Shown: in pieces, positions 8,216 to 17,404 of the stretch
Layout: every line of letters starts with the position of its first letter
How positions within the stretch are numbered: the first letter of the stretch is position 1
The notes under the pieces: model-generated
The model's database searches: none
What the model was told of the DNA's origin: nothing
What the model saw: the letters and a program-made list of their open reading frames with translations, nothing else
Position numbers and translations under genes: made by a program
Assembly (NCBI RefSeq): GCF_015163665.1
Contig: NZ_JADEUG010000007.1
Coordinates: 1 to 64,000 of the forward strand
Direction: 5' to 3'
Length of the DNA: 64,000 bases
Origin: Xenorhabdus sp. BG5
GTDB lineage: Bacteria > Pseudomonadota > Gammaproteobacteria > Enterobacterales > Enterobacteriaceae

Positions 8216-9304
8216 TCAGACATCAAAATCGACAACGACGCCATCGCCTTTCGGCCATGACTGGCAACTTAGGATATAACCGGCAGCCAATTGATCGGGT
8301 TCGAGGCTGTAATTCACCCTCATATCCACGTCACCGGCTTTAAGCTGGCATTTACAGGTAGCGCATACCCCGCCTTTGCAGGCGTAGGGTAAATCTGCGC
8401 CCTGGCGTAATGCGGCATCGAGGATGCTGTCATCTTCGGCGTGCATGGCAATGTTGAGGGTGCGGCCATCCAGGTGGATCTCAACGCGGGTCTCACTGCG
8501 TTCTGCAAGATTGGCAGGGCGGGAATTTACTGTGGCTTGTCCGGTATTGAAACGTTCACTATGGATGCGTTCAACCGGTATCCCCGCTTGCTCCAGCGCA
8601 GAATGGGCCTCATCCAACATGGCTTCGGGTCCACAGAGAAAAGCGTGGTCAAATTGGGTAAAATTGAGCAGGGTTTTGCCAATGTGGTTTAGGTGTTCAG
8701 TATCAATACGTCCGTTAAATAATGGGCTATCAGTGGATTCCTGACTGAACAAGTACAGCACCTGAAAACGGCTCAGGTAGCCATTTTTGAGATCGGCCAG
8801 CGTTTCTTTGAACATGACAGAGCGACTGGTGCGATTGCCATAAATAAGCGTAAAAGTGCTATTAGGCTCTAATGCCAGCGTACTTTTGATAATCGATAAA
8901 ATGGGCGTAATACCCGAACCGGCGGCGATAGCCAGATAATGTCCCTGCTGGCCTTGATTGGGGTGATGGCCAAAATTGCCTTGTGGTTGCATAACTTCCA
9001 GCTCATCCCCGACTTTTAATTGTTGGTTGATGAAGGTCGAAAAGCGGCCTTGGTGAATGGCTTTGACACCAATTTGTAATACATCATCCAATGGTGAGCT
9101 ACAGATGGAGTAGCAGCGGCGTAGTTCTTCGTTATTCACTTTCGCCTTGAGTGTCAGGTGTTGGCCGGGGTGATAATAGAACTGTTTTTTCAGCTCATCG
9201 GGAATATGCAGGGTAACGACTACAGCATCTGGCGTTTCTCTTTCAATGGCGGCAATGCTTAAGCGGTGAAAGCCATGTGAGCGTGTTTGATGCAAAGTGG
9301 ACAT
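8216..9304 (-). CDS. paaE: PaaE, reductase of the phenylacetyl-CoA epoxidase
   Basis: This iron-sulfur flavoprotein passes electrons from NADPH to the PaaABC(D) epoxidase. At 362 residues (E. coli 356) it has an N-terminal FAD-binding barrel with RCYSICSSP near residue 65 and an NADPH-binding domain with AAGSGITPILSIIKSTL near 120. The C-terminal plant-type [2Fe-2S] ferredoxin domain has the ligand pattern CKGGVCATCKC, with the fourth Cys in LSCQSW. All four cluster ligands are present. Confidence 0.95.
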   Translation of the reverse strand: MSTLHQTRSHGFHRLSIAAIERETPDAVVVTLHIPDELKKQFYYHPGQHLTLKAKVNNEELRRCYSICSSPLDDVLQIGVKAIHQGRFSTFINQQLKVGDELEVMQPQGNFGHHPNQGQQGHYLAIAAGSGITPILSIIKSTLALEPNSTFTLIYGNRTSRSVMFKETLADLKNGYLSRFQVLYLFSQESTDSPLFNGRIDTEHLNHIGKTLLNFTQFDHAFLCGPEAMLDEAHSALEQAGIPVERIHSERFNTGQATVNSRPANLAERSETRVEIHLDGRTLNIAMHAEDDSILDAALRQGADLPYACKGGVCATCKCQLKAGDVDMRVNYSLEPDQLAAGYILSCQSWPKGDGVVVDFDV

Positions 9305-9331
9305 CTTACGTTCCTCTTAAGTGCGTCCTCG

Positions 9332-9850
9332 TTAAATGCATTTGAAATAATCAAATGGTTCCCAACAATCCCGACAGCGGTAGAGCGCTTTGCAGGCAGT
9401 GGAACCGAATTCGCTGATTTTTTCTGTTGCATGGCTGCCACAGTACGGGCAGCTGATGGGTTCCATATCCGCCGTTTTTTCGCAAACTAATCCTTGAGGC
9501 GGAGCAATACCGGATGCTCGCAAACGTTGTTTGGCATCTGCATTTATCCAATCGGTGGTCCACGCAGGGTGCAGGCTCACTTCGATATGTATGGGAGAGA
9601 AGCCGGCTTGTGCCAGTATTTTCTGAATGGTTTCGATCAGGTATTCCGTCGCAGGACAGCCGGAATAGGTTGGGGTAAATGTCACCCGCCAGCCGTTTTG
9701 TAATGGGGTGACGGCCCGTATCATGCCGAGATCAGTAATAGAGAGAGCAGGAAGTTCTGGATCGGCAATTTGGTGCAGGCATTGCCAGATTTGATGAACT
9801 TCCGGCGGCTGTATCTCTGAGTAAAAGCGAGTATTGTATTGCTGTTCCAT
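9332..9850 (-). CDS. paaD: PaaD, Fe-S maturation factor for the phenylacetyl-CoA epoxidase
   Basis: PaaD is a DUF59/MIP18-type protein required for phenylacetyl-CoA epoxidase activity, probably in Fe-S cluster delivery. The N-terminal domain has PELPALSITDLGMIRAV and TPTYSGCPATEYLIE, with the conserved Cys. The C-terminal zinc-ribbon-like part has CPYCGSHATEKISEFG followed by CKALYRCRDC, giving two CxxC-type pairs. The start is set at ATG 9850 because GGAGG lies five bases before it. The 172-residue length compares with 165 in E. coli. Confidence 0.94.
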   Translation of the reverse strand: MEQQYNTRFYSEIQPPEVHQIWQCLHQIADPELPALSITDLGMIRAVTPLQNGWRVTFTPTYSGCPATEYLIETIQKILAQAGFSPIHIEVSLHPAWTTDWINADAKQRLRASGIAPPQGLVCEKTADMEPISCPYCGSHATEKISEFGSTACKALYRCRDCWEPFDYFKCI

Positions 9851-9888
9851 GATCACCTCCCATTACCCTCTGTTTTCTATCCGTTTTG

Positions 9889-10680
9889 TTACCAGTTGCT
9901 GTTGGGGTAGGTACGTTGCAGGTATTGCATTTCTGCCAACAGGTATCCCAAATGCTCCGTATGTAGTCCTTGTTTTCCTCCTTGCCGGTAAGGGGCTTCC
10001 TGTGGCATTTCTAGCGTAGCTTCGGTGAACGTTTCGTTGATGATGTGCAGCCATGGTTCATGCAGGGTGCGCGGATCAATGGCAATGCCTTCTTCTGCCA
10101 GTTGCTGTTCTATTTCGTCGCAATAGAACAGTTCGCCGGTAAAGCGCCACAGTTGATTGATCGATTGCTGAATTTTTTCGTGACTCAGTGTCGTTCCATC
10201 CCCCAATCTGATCATCCAGCCTCGGCTAAAGCGCAGGTGATATTCCACTTCCTTCAACGACTTGGCACTAATGGCCGCCAACTGGGGATCACGGCTTTGT
10301 CCCAGCGCCTGATGCAGTAAGACATGATAGGCATCAATAAAAAATTGGCGTACCAAAGTATCGTTAAAGCCGCCATTAGGTTGTTCCACCAGCAGCAGAT
10401 TGCAGAATTCGCGCTCATGACGCCAAAACGCCAGATGATCTTCATCCTGCCCTGTTCCTGAAAGGGTGGCGGCATAACTGAGGAAATGGCGTGCTTGGCC
10501 CAATAGGTCGAGGCCGATATTGGACAGGGCGAGGTCAATCTCCAGTTCTGGTGCATGTCCACACCATTCGCACAAGCGCTGTGCCAGAATCAGTGGGGTA
10601 TCTCCCTGACGAAGTACATATTTGAACAGAGCGTGGTTTAACCGGGAATGATTGGGGGATGAAATGCTGGGTATATTCAT
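9889..10680 (-). CDS. paaC: PaaC, structural subunit of the phenylacetyl-CoA epoxidase
   Basis: PaaC is the non-catalytic ferritin-like partner of PaaA in the 1,2-phenylacetyl-CoA epoxidase and helps hold the substrate complex together. The 263-residue helical protein carries the recognisable segments GHAPELEIDLALSNIGLDLL, GQARHFLSYAA and LKEVEYHLRFSRGWMIRLGD. It lies 11 bases after paaB in the conserved A-B-C-D-E order. Confidence 0.94.
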   Translation of the reverse strand: MNIPSISSPNHSRLNHALFKYVLRQGDTPLILAQRLCEWCGHAPELEIDLALSNIGLDLLGQARHFLSYAATLSGTGQDEDHLAFWRHEREFCNLLLVEQPNGGFNDTLVRQFFIDAYHVLLHQALGQSRDPQLAAISAKSLKEVEYHLRFSRGWMIRLGDGTTLSHEKIQQSINQLWRFTGELFYCDEIEQQLAEEGIAIDPRTLHEPWLHIINETFTEATLEMPQEAPYRQGGKQGLHTEHLGYLLAEMQYLQRTYPNSNW

Positions 10681-10691
10681 ATTCCGGTTCC

Positions 10692-10979
10692 CTACATATT
10701 CTTGATGCCATCAGGAATGGCGTAGAAAGTCGGATGACGGTAAATCTTGTCCTCCGATGGCTCGAAAAAAGCGCCACGTTCTTCCGGTTGTGAAGCCACC
10801 AGATAGATGGACTTCACCACCCAGATAGAGCAACCTTCATTGCGCCGAGTGTAGGCATCGCGTGCATTTTCCAGCGCCATTTGATCGTCTGCTGCGTGGA
10901 GGCTGCCGACGTGACGGTGCGCTAACCCCTGTTTACTGCGAACAAAGACTTCATACAGTGGCCAATCGGTATCGTTCAT
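10692..10979 (-). CDS. paaB: PaaB, small subunit of the phenylacetyl-CoA epoxidase
   Basis: PaaB is a 95-residue subunit that bridges PaaAC heterodimers. Its length equals E. coli PaaB, and characteristic segments include YEVFVRSKQGLAHRHVGSLH, a Tyr/Arg-rich centre (YTRRNEG), and SIWVVKS. It lies 39 bases downstream of paaA with a GGAGG-type ribosome site just before its ATG. Confidence 0.95.
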   Translation of the reverse strand: MNDTDWPLYEVFVRSKQGLAHRHVGSLHAADDQMALENARDAYTRRNEGCSIWVVKSIYLVASQPEERGAFFEPSEDKIYRHPTFYAIPDGIKNM

Positions 10980-11018
10980 TGACTCCTCCTTCCGATGCTG
11001 TTCAGGTCACGCAAAGCA

Positions 11019-11960
11019 TTAAGCAGCGCGATTTTTGGCCGCGATTTTTCTGGCGTGAACAGAAGCCGCTTCCCGTACCCAACTTCCGTTTTCCCAGGCC
11101 TGGCGTTTGGCTTGCAGACGTTCGTGGTTGCATATCCCCTGCCCTTTCAGCACTTGATAGAATTCATCCCAATTGATTTCACCAAAACGGTAATGCCCTG
11201 TTGCTTCATCCCAAGCCAGCTCAGGATCGGGCGCTGTCATACCCAAAGCTTCCAACTGGGGGACGGTGTTGTCGATAAATTTTTGCCGCAGTTCATCATT
11301 GCTGAATCGCTTGATTTTCCATGCCATGCTTTGGGCGCTGTTGGGAGAGTCACTGTCATTGGGGCCAAACATCATCAATGTCGGCCACCAGAAGCGGTTA
11401 ATGGCATCTTGTAACATGGCACGTTGGGCTTCGTTGCCATTCGCCAGCACTGTGACTGCTTCATAACCTTGCCGCTGGTGGAAGCTTTCTTCCTTGCAGA
11501 TTTTGACCATCGCGCGAGCGTAGGGACCGTAAGAGGCACGGCACAAGGCAACCTGATTGACAATCGCTGCGCCATCCACTAACCAGCCAATCACGCCAAC
11601 ATCTGCCCAACTGAGGGTGGGATAGTTAAAAATCGAGGAATATTTCATCTTGCCATCTAACAACTTTTGGTAGATGTCCTGACGGGAACAGCCCAATGTT
11701 TCAGCGGCGCTGTAGAGATACAGTCCATGCCCGGCTTCATCCTGGACTTTCGCCAGCAATATGGCCTTGCGCCGCAGGGTAGGGGCACGGGTGATCCAAT
11801 TGGCTTCCGGTAACATGCCGACAATTTCTGAATGTGCGTGTTGACCGATCTGGCGTATCAGGGTTTGGCGATAGGCTTCGGGCATCCAATCTTTGGCCTC
11901 AATAGAGAGATCTGCGGCTATTTTTGCCTCAAAGCTCGCCTGAAGTGGATCAGTTGTCAT
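11019..11960 (-). CDS. paaA: PaaA, catalytic subunit of the phenylacetyl-CoA epoxidase
   Basis: PaaA is the di-iron oxygenase subunit that epoxidises the aromatic ring of phenylacetyl-CoA. Iron-ligand helices are visible in [20 protein letters not shown] and [16 protein letters not shown], both with the ExxH arrangement. The segment [19 protein letters not shown] matches the family closely. The frame is open 18 codons further upstream, but ATG 11960 is preceded by GGAG six bases away and matches the E. coli length (313 against 309). It is the first gene of the long minus-strand transcript and lies next to the PaaX operator. Confidence 0.96.
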   Translation of the reverse strand: MTTDPLQASFEAKIAADLSIEAKDWMPEAYRQTLIRQIGQHAHSEIVGMLPEANWITRAPTLRRKAILLAKVQDEAGHGLYLYSAAETLGCSRQDIYQKLLDGKMKYSSIFNYPTLSWADVGVIGWLVDGAAIVNQVALCRASYGPYARAMVKICKEESFHQRQGYEAVTVLANGNEAQRAMLQDAINRFWWPTLMMFGPNDSDSPNSAQSMAWKIKRFSNDELRQKFIDNTVPQLEALGMTAPDPELAWDEATGHYRFGEINWDEFYQVLKGQGICNHERLQAKRQAWENGSWVREAASVHARKIAAKNRAA

Positions 11961-11974
11961 ATGCGACTCCATTA

Positions 11975-12013
11975 TGATTCTTATTTTTTGATATAAGAAA
12001 TAAAGATGAATCA
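11975..12013 (-). promoter_or_regulatory. PaaX operator in front of paaA
   Basis: TGATTC at 11975-11980 and GAATCA at 12008-12013 are separated by exactly 27 bases. This reproduces the TGATTC-N27-GAATCA arrangement that I recall for E. coli PaaX operators. The site ends 14 bases upstream of the paaA start, so the repressor would sit across or just downstream of the promoter. No second copy was found on the paaZ side of the divergent region. Confidence 0.8.
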
Positions 12014-12075
12014 CTTTTTATAACCATGAATCTACAAACTGATAACAAAAATAGCAAACACAAAAATTGTGTATT

Positions 12076-12091
12076 TGTTGTTCATGTCACA
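12076..12091. promoter_or_regulatory. Possible CRP site in the paaA-paaZ divergent region
   Basis: TGTTG-TTCATG-TCACA matches eight of the ten core positions of the CRP consensus TGTGA-N6-TCACA. In E. coli both divergent paa promoters depend on CRP and IHF, and the AT-rich flanks (12090-12170) suit IHF bending. The position about 115 bp from paaA and 200 bp from paaZ is only suggestive. Confidence 0.45.
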
Positions 12092-12288
12092 ATGTTAATT
12101 TTAATTTTTTATAAAACAATTAGTTAATTATTTTTATTTAGCGGAGGGACAAATATTAACAAGTGATTGGGTGAAAATGTTTGTATTTTGTTAATTATAT
12201 GGGTGGTTTTGTCAATCATATATGTGATACATAAATAGAATTACATGACTTAATGATTGTTTCATTGGTTAAATCGGTGGAGAAAAAA

Positions 12289-14355
12289 ATGCAACAGTTA
12301 ACGAGTTACATTTGTGGTGCCTGGGTTTATGGGCAAGGTGATCCCAGAACCATTCATCATGCAGTAAGCGGCGAAGCTTTGTATCAGGTATCTTCAGAAG
12401 GTTTGCCATTGGCAGAAAGTTTAGTCTACGCCCGTGAAAAAGGGGGAAAGGCACTGGCTGCGATGACCTTCCAACAGCGTGCGCAGATGATGAAAGCCGT
12501 TGCAAAACACCTGCTCGCCAACAAAGAAGCACTGTATGCCATTTCCACGGAAACAGGTGCAACCCGTGCGGATAGTTGGGTGGATATTGAGGGGGGCGTA
12601 GCAACACTGTTCTCGTATGCAGGATTAGCAGGGCGAGAATTGCCGGATGATACCTTGTGGCCGGAAGATGAGATGATCCCACTGTCTAAACAATCCCAGT
12701 TTGTGGCACGCCATGTGCTGACTTCCCGCCCCGGTGTTGCACTGCATATTAATGCGTTTAACTTTCCCTGTTGGGGAATGCTGGAAAAATTGGCACCAAC
12801 GTGGATGGCAGGTATGCCAGCGATTATCAAGCCTGCCACCGCATCTGCCCAACTGACACAGGCGATGGTGAGAATGATCATCGATAGCGGCCTGGTGCCG
12901 AAAGGGGCACTGCAATTGATCTGTGGTGGCATTGGTGATTTGTTTGATCATCTTGATTATCAGGATGCCGTGACGTTTACCGGCTCGGCACAAACGGGAC
13001 GGAAGTTGCGTGTCCATCCTCGACTGATAGAAAAATCCATTCCTTTTACGATGGAAGCGGATTCGCTTAACTGCTGCATTTTAGGTGAGGATGTGACACC
13101 AGATATGCCGGAGTTTGGCGTTTTCATCAAAGAAGTGGTACGCGAAATGACGGTGAAGGCCGGCCAGAAATGTACGGCTATCCGACGCGTTATTGTGCCT
13201 GCCAGCCAAATGGAAGCGGTTAAACAAGCGCTACTTAAGCGGCTGTCTGGTGTGGCTGTTGGTGATCCTACGTTGCCAGAAGTGCGCATGGGGGCGTTGA
13301 TTAATCGGGAACAGTGTGACGAGGTGCAGGCGAAAGTTAACGAATTGCGCACTAGTGGTTGCGAGGTTTTATGTGGTGGTTCACTGGATAAATTGGTGCT
13401 GACAGGTGATAGCAACCGTAATGGTGCCTTCTACCCGCCGACATTACTCTACTGTGCAGATCCAATGACCAATCAGGTGGTACACAGCACGGAAGCCTTT
13501 GGGCCGGTTGCCACGTTAATGACGTATCAGGATACCGAACAGGCGATTGCATTGGCGATGATGGGGCAGGGGAGTTTGGCGGGGTCATTGGTGACGGCAG
13601 ATGAGCAGATTGCCGTACAGGTGATCCGGGCGACAGCCTGTGCGCATGGCCGAATGTTAGTGTTGGATGAAGCGGCGTCTGCGGAATCCACGGGACACGG
13701 TTCCCCGCTGCCTATGTTAGTACATGGTGGCCCAGGGCGTGCCGGTGGCGGCGAAGAGTTAGGTGGCTTGCGTGCCGTGAAACATTATATGCAGCGCACA
13801 GCGATTCAAAGCAGTCCAAGTATGCTGGCAGCGATTGGTCGTGAGTGGGTTCGTGGCGCGAAAGTGAAAGAAGAACCGATTCATCCATTCCGCAAATATT
13901 TTGAGCAAATTGAAATAGGTGAAAGTTTACTGACTGCTCGCCGGACGGTGACGGAAGCGGATATTGTGAATTTCGCCTGTCTGAGTGGCGATCATTTTTA
14001 CGCCCACGTGGATAAAATCGGTGCGGCTGAATCTTTGTTTGGCGAGCGTGTGGCACATGGTTATTTTGTCGTATCGGCAGCTGCGGGCTTGTTCGTTGAT
14101 GGTGCGGTAGGGCCGGTGCTGGCTAACTATGGTATGGAAAATTTGCGTTTCATTGAGCCGGTCAAGATTGGCGATACCATTCAAGTTCGTTTGACCTGCA
14201 AGAAGAAGATTAAGAAAGTCCAGAAGACGCCAGAAGATAAACCACATGGTGTGGTGATGTGGGATGTGCAGGTGTTGAATCAGGAACAACAGCCAGTGGC
14301 GCTTTATAGCATCCTGACTTTAGTAGAGCGGCAGCAAGGGGATTTTATGGCTTAG
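12289..14355 (+). CDS. paaZ: PaaZ, bifunctional oxepin-CoA hydrolase / semialdehyde dehydrogenase
   Basis: PaaZ opens the oxepin ring with its C-terminal MaoC-like hydratase domain and oxidises the resulting semialdehyde with its N-terminal aldehyde dehydrogenase domain. The start is ATG 12289, preceded by GGTGGAG. With this start the catalytic residues fall at E256 ([10 protein letters not shown]) and C295 ([10 protein letters not shown]), the same numbers as in E. coli. The hydratase active site is D568 and H573 in [10 protein letters not shown]. The 688-residue protein compares with 681 in E. coli. It is transcribed away from paaA. Confidence 0.96.
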   Translation: MQQLTSYICGAWVYGQGDPRTIHHAVSGEALYQVSSEGLPLAESLVYAREKGGKALAAMTFQQRAQMMKAVAKHLLANKEALYAISTETGATRADSWVDIEGGVATLFSYAGLAGRELPDDTLWPEDEMIPLSKQSQFVARHVLTSRPGVALHINAFNFPCWGMLEKLAPTWMAGMPAIIKPATASAQLTQAMVRMIIDSGLVPKGALQLICGGIGDLFDHLDYQDAVTFTGSAQTGRKLRVHPRLIEKSIPFTMEADSLNCCILGEDVTPDMPEFGVFIKEVVREMTVKAGQKCTAIRRVIVPASQMEAVKQALLKRLSGVAVGDPTLPEVRMGALINREQCDEVQAKVNELRTSGCEVLCGGSLDKLVLTGDSNRNGAFYPPTLLYCADPMTNQVVHSTEAFGPVATLMTYQDTEQAIALAMMGQGSLAGSLVTADEQIAVQVIRATACAHGRMLVLDEAASAESTGHGSPLPMLVHGGPGRAGGGEELGGLRAVKHYMQRTAIQSSPSMLAAIGREWVRGAKVKEEPIHPFRKYFEQIEIGESLLTARRTVTEADIVNFACLSGDHFYAHVDKIGAAESLFGERVAHGYFVVSAAAGLFVDGAVGPVLANYGMENLRFIEPVKIGDTIQVRLTCKKKIKKVQKTPEDKPHGVVMWDVQVLNQEQQPVALYSILTLVERQQGDFMA

Positions 14356-14365
14356 GATAAGCAAG

Positions 14366-14414
14366 AGCCTGAGGGTATTTGTCAAAGGCAAGGGGCAGCG
14401 GTAATCCTCAGGCT
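14366..14414. terminator. Possible terminator after paaZ
   Basis: A 9-bp perfect stem, AGCCTGAGG with CCTCAGGCT, encloses a 31-base loop and is followed by GTTTATTAAAG. The loop is long for an intrinsic terminator, so the assignment is tentative. The remaining bases to 14607 hold no gene I can recognise. Confidence 0.4.
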
Positions 14415-14607
14415 GTTTATTAAAGTTTAAATTCAGGCTGAATTTTATCGGTAGCATATGTGAGTTGTAACGTTCGGAATAATTCTTCTAATGTCGCTCG
14501 CAGATAACTCGTTTTAGATCACGATAAGCGGCCTGTTTATTCGCCAAACGGAGCGGCCTGCCGACAAAATGGGGAGGACTTCCTCAAGATGCGAGTGAAC
14601 AGCGTGT

Positions 14608-15069
14608 TTAATCCTTTTCTAAAATTCTTGGGCCAGTCCCATCTTGTCCAAAAACATCATTCGGATTACGTAAAGGACATTCCTCTAACGAAAGGCATCC
14701 ACATCCAATACAACGACCTAAATTATCACGCAACCGGACGAGTTTTTTGATGCGTAGAGCCAATATATCTTGCAATTGTAAGGAAAATGTTAGCCATTGT
14801 TCGGCGGTTAATTTACTATCAGGTGGGAACTGGTCTAGTGCTTTTTTTATCTCTTTCAGAGAGATACCTGTACTTTGTGCGATTTTAATGATTGCAATAT
14901 AGCGTAATACAATCGAAGAATAACGGCGTTGGTTACCTTGATTGCGTGAACTTTTGATTAATCCTTTCGATTCATAAAAATGGAGGGCAGATATAGCAAC
15001 TCCGCTACGTTTTGATACCTCTCCGATAGTTAAGTCTCTATGAAAATCAATATCTTGATCTTTCGCCAT
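14608..15069 (-). CDS. soxR: SoxR, redox-sensing [2Fe-2S] MerR-family activator
   Basis: SoxR senses redox-cycling compounds through an oxidisable [2Fe-2S] cluster and activates promoters with an overlong spacer. The MerR DNA-binding part reads [20 protein letters not shown] and [10 protein letters not shown]. The cluster motif [17 protein letters not shown] supplies all four cysteines. ATG 15069 gives 153 residues with 12 residues before the helix-turn-helix, matching E. coli SoxR (154). An in-frame ATG at 15123 would add 18 residues and cannot be excluded. No divergent soxS is present. Instead soxR lies downstream of and co-oriented with a methyltransferase gene whose promoter carries a SoxR site, so it is probably both regulator and member of this two-gene operon. 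Confidence 0.93.
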   Translation of the reverse strand: MAKDQDIDFHRDLTIGEVSKRSGVAISALHFYESKGLIKSSRNQGNQRRYSSIVLRYIAIIKIAQSTGISLKEIKKALDQFPPDSKLTAEQWLTFSLQLQDILALRIKKLVRLRDNLGRCIGCGCLSLEECPLRNPNDVFGQDGTGPRILEKD

Positions 15070-15157
15070 ATCTATTGGCCTTAAGTTAACTGTAGGTTTT
15101 GTATGAGCCTTAGTTGGGGCCATAATCCAGCCCCGCAGCAGTCACTTTAGTGTAAAT

Positions 15158-16126
15158 TCATTTTTTCATTTCGATAATGTAGTAGTTGCCATTTTCCGTG
15201 GAAAAATTCATGCTGTAGATATTTGTGATAGAGAGACTCGCTTGTTTTGCCATAAATTCAAATTCTGATTGATATCGTTTCTTGCCTAACAGAAGAGTAT
15301 CTATATATAAATCAAATGACACTGCTTCATTTGGCTCTTTAATCATATCGATAACATATAAAACGGAATCTTCCCGCATGGCTTTATGGCAGTTTTTGAG
15401 AATATCAATAGCTTGATTATCTGGCCAATCATCTAAAACATTTTTTATGCTGTAGGCATCATATCCTGCTGGAATAGTAGAAAAGAAATTACCATTGATA
15501 AAAGTAATCCCTTCTGGTTCTTGCCTGATAAAATCATATTGATCCATGACGTGGCATTGGATATGTGGATAGTGCATTTTTATACTTTTTGCCAAAGAAC
15601 CCACCCCACCCCCGATATCAATCAATGAAGAAATGCCATTTAGAGGGATATGTTCAATAATATGTTCATTCATCTTATCGGTCATTTTTGCCAATAAATT
15701 ATCAAAAACTGTTTTGATAGTTTTATTTTTTTCATGACTGAGATAATCAAAAAATGGCTCATGATGGGTAAGTTCAAAAGCAGATTTTTTATTCGTTTTA
15801 CTTAAGGAGGCACTGTATTGTGACCAAGCGTTCCAGAAGGCAGGATCTAATTCGAACTTTATATATAATGTTTCAAAGCTGTTTGGATCACTGAGTGATG
15901 CCCATTGTTCAGTAAGGTAAAATTTATCCTCTTTTTTGGTTAACACATTAAGTGTTTGCATATAATTCAATAACCTATGGAATCTGTCTTGATAAACATG
16001 ACATCGCTGAGCAATTTGTTCCACGGTTTTACCATCTTGGGTACTTAAATATAATGGTGCTTTACTATCTACAAAAGCAAATAGTGCATTCGATTTACGA
16101 TAGGCAGTAACTATTTCCAATGACAT
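15158..16126 (-). CDS. SAM-dependent O-methyltransferase, acetylserotonin/phenazine-type
   Basis: The 322-residue protein has the two-part layout of small-molecule O-methyltransferases. An N-terminal winged-helix dimerisation domain (about 1-100, with KAPLYLSTQDGKTVEQIAQR) precedes a Rossmann SAM domain. SAM-binding motif I is LIDIGGGVGSLAKSI at about 165-180, and the acidic strand-2 end is HVMDQYDF. The segment YSIKNVLDDWPDNQAIDILKNC fits the family position that normally reads LKxVLHDW; the catalytic His is replaced here by Asp. AAGGAG precedes the ATG. The gene is driven by a SoxR-type promoter and precedes soxR, so its substrate may be a redox-active aromatic metabolite made here or met from outside. 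The exact substrate cannot be told. Confidence 0.8.
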   Translation of the reverse strand: MSLEIVTAYRKSNALFAFVDSKAPLYLSTQDGKTVEQIAQRCHVYQDRFHRLLNYMQTLNVLTKKEDKFYLTEQWASLSDPNSFETLYIKFELDPAFWNAWSQYSASLSKTNKKSAFELTHHEPFFDYLSHEKNKTIKTVFDNLLAKMTDKMNEHIIEHIPLNGISSLIDIGGGVGSLAKSIKMHYPHIQCHVMDQYDFIRQEPEGITFINGNFFSTIPAGYDAYSIKNVLDDWPDNQAIDILKNCHKAMREDSVLYVIDMIKEPNEAVSFDLYIDTLLLGKKRYQSEFEFMAKQASLSITNIYSMNFSTENGNYYIIEMKK

Positions 16127-16215
16127 TATTATTCTCCTTATTCAATTTTTTAAATAAATTGAAAGGCATTGGTTATATGTATTCTGATTATTTATTTTCC
16201 CTGGTTAATGAGCAC

Positions 16216-16246
16216 ACTATAAAACCTCAAGATAACTTGAGGTCAA
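16216..16246 (-). promoter_or_regulatory. SoxR-dependent promoter (soxbox) of the methyltransferase-soxR operon
   Basis: CCTCAAGATAACTTGAGG at 16225-16242 is a perfect 7-4-7 inverted repeat differing by one base from the E. coli soxS operator as I recall it. On the minus strand it sits between a -35 TTGACC (16241-16246) and a -10 TATAGT (16216-16221). The spacer is 19 bases, the overlong length typical of MerR-family promoters. The promoter points at the methyltransferase gene, leaving a leader of about 80 bases. Confidence 0.92.
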
Positions 16247-16314
16247 GTAATATTTATCTAATTACGTCTAATATTTTTTGAATGTATGCTATTAACCATT
16301 TAAGCTGCGTTTTT

Positions 16315-17400
16315 TTATTTCAACTGGCAGCTTTCCCGTAAAATGCGCATTACGGTATTTGCACCGCTACGGTTGGGATTGATGCGGATCATGCGTTGTT
16401 CCAGGGTGGGATCTGCCTGACGGAAGGTGCCGGAAATGCGGTAAAACAGGGGTGGGATTTCAAACTTTGACTCTGCACCTACCGGATAAGGTAGTGCACC
16501 GAGTGTGTGAGCTGTGGCGAGTACTCTTTCTGCAATGGGAGCGTGAAATTCTACGAGTAACACTTTTGATTGTGCATTGGCAAGGACGGCTTGTTTTACC
16601 TGTGGCAACTCCCCTTGGTTCAAGCGCGTCACCAGTTCGTTATTCACTTCGGCCTGTACTGCGTGCATAACCGGCGCGAATACCATACCACGTAGGGCTT
16701 CCATTGCTTGATAACCTTGTATCTGGCAGCCACCGGAGTACATACTGTGGCGTAGATTATCAATGATTGCCTGCTTTCCTACAATTAACCCAACGCCTTG
16801 TGGTCCCAATAATTTGAAGCAAGAGAACGTGGACAGGGTTGCGCCATATTGACAACCGATATGCGCTACTTTTATCGCCGCGTAGTTATCATCGACTAAT
16901 GAAGGAATGTCATATTGATTCAGGGTGCTGATAACCTCTTGCAGGGAGTAGCGGTCAGACATTTTCTGGCGTGTATGTTGGACCAGGCTGGCTGCGGGTT
17001 GGTATTGCTCAATGGCGGCCATAATTTGCTCTGTGTGGTTGAAATCTGCCTGAACGACACGAAGCCCCATTTGTTCAATTGATGCCTGGGTTGTGGGATA
17101 AATCGGTGCATTATGCACAAGTAACGTTGAATTAGGGCTGACCAACGCGGCCAGCCCTGCGCGTAATGCGCCCGTTCCTGCTCCATTGACAAAAGCGGCG
17201 GTCTCAGCACTAAAAAACTCCGCAATCACCGCTTCAATGCGTCGAGTCATCCGTGGTTGGTGGAGATCTGGGACCAAGCCCAGATCACCTTGCGAAAGAA
17301 AATCAGCACCAGGAAAGTGACGACAGATAATATCAACCAGCCTGAATTGTTGCTGTTGCGCTTGTGCCATCGTCATGCTTTGCAATGGATAGGTTTTCAT
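16315..17400 (-). CDS. yhfS: YhfS, PLP-dependent aminotransferase-like protein
   Basis: The 361-residue protein is a fold-type I PLP enzyme of the YhfS family with unknown substrate. The cofactor region shows FVNGAGTGALRAGLAAL near residue 70 and PSLVDDNYAAIKV carrying the Asp that pairs with the pyridine nitrogen. The Schiff-base Lys lies in STFSCFKLLGPQGVGLIVG. It is the last gene of the yhf operon, four bases after yhfT, and partners a set of proteins proposed to handle an unidentified amine or phosphorylated compound. Confidence 0.88.
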   Translation of the reverse strand: MKTYPLQSMTMAQAQQQQFRLVDIICRHFPGADFLSQGDLGLVPDLHQPRMTRRIEAVIAEFFSAETAAFVNGAGTGALRAGLAALVSPNSTLLVHNAPIYPTTQASIEQMGLRVVQADFNHTEQIMAAIEQYQPAASLVQHTRQKMSDRYSLQEVISTLNQYDIPSLVDDNYAAIKVAHIGCQYGATLSTFSCFKLLGPQGVGLIVGKQAIIDNLRHSMYSGGCQIQGYQAMEALRGMVFAPVMHAVQAEVNNELVTRLNQGELPQVKQAVLANAQSKVLLVEFHAPIAERVLATAHTLGALPYPVGAESKFEIPPLFYRISGTFRQADPTLEQRMIRINPNRSGANTVMRILRESCQLK

Positions 17401-17404
17401 TTTC

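Noticed and set aside
12289-14355. PaaZ variant lacking the aldehyde dehydrogenase Glu, which would divert the pathway to tropone-type products
   Set aside because: E256 and C295 are both present in their usual sequence context, so the dehydrogenase domain looks functional.
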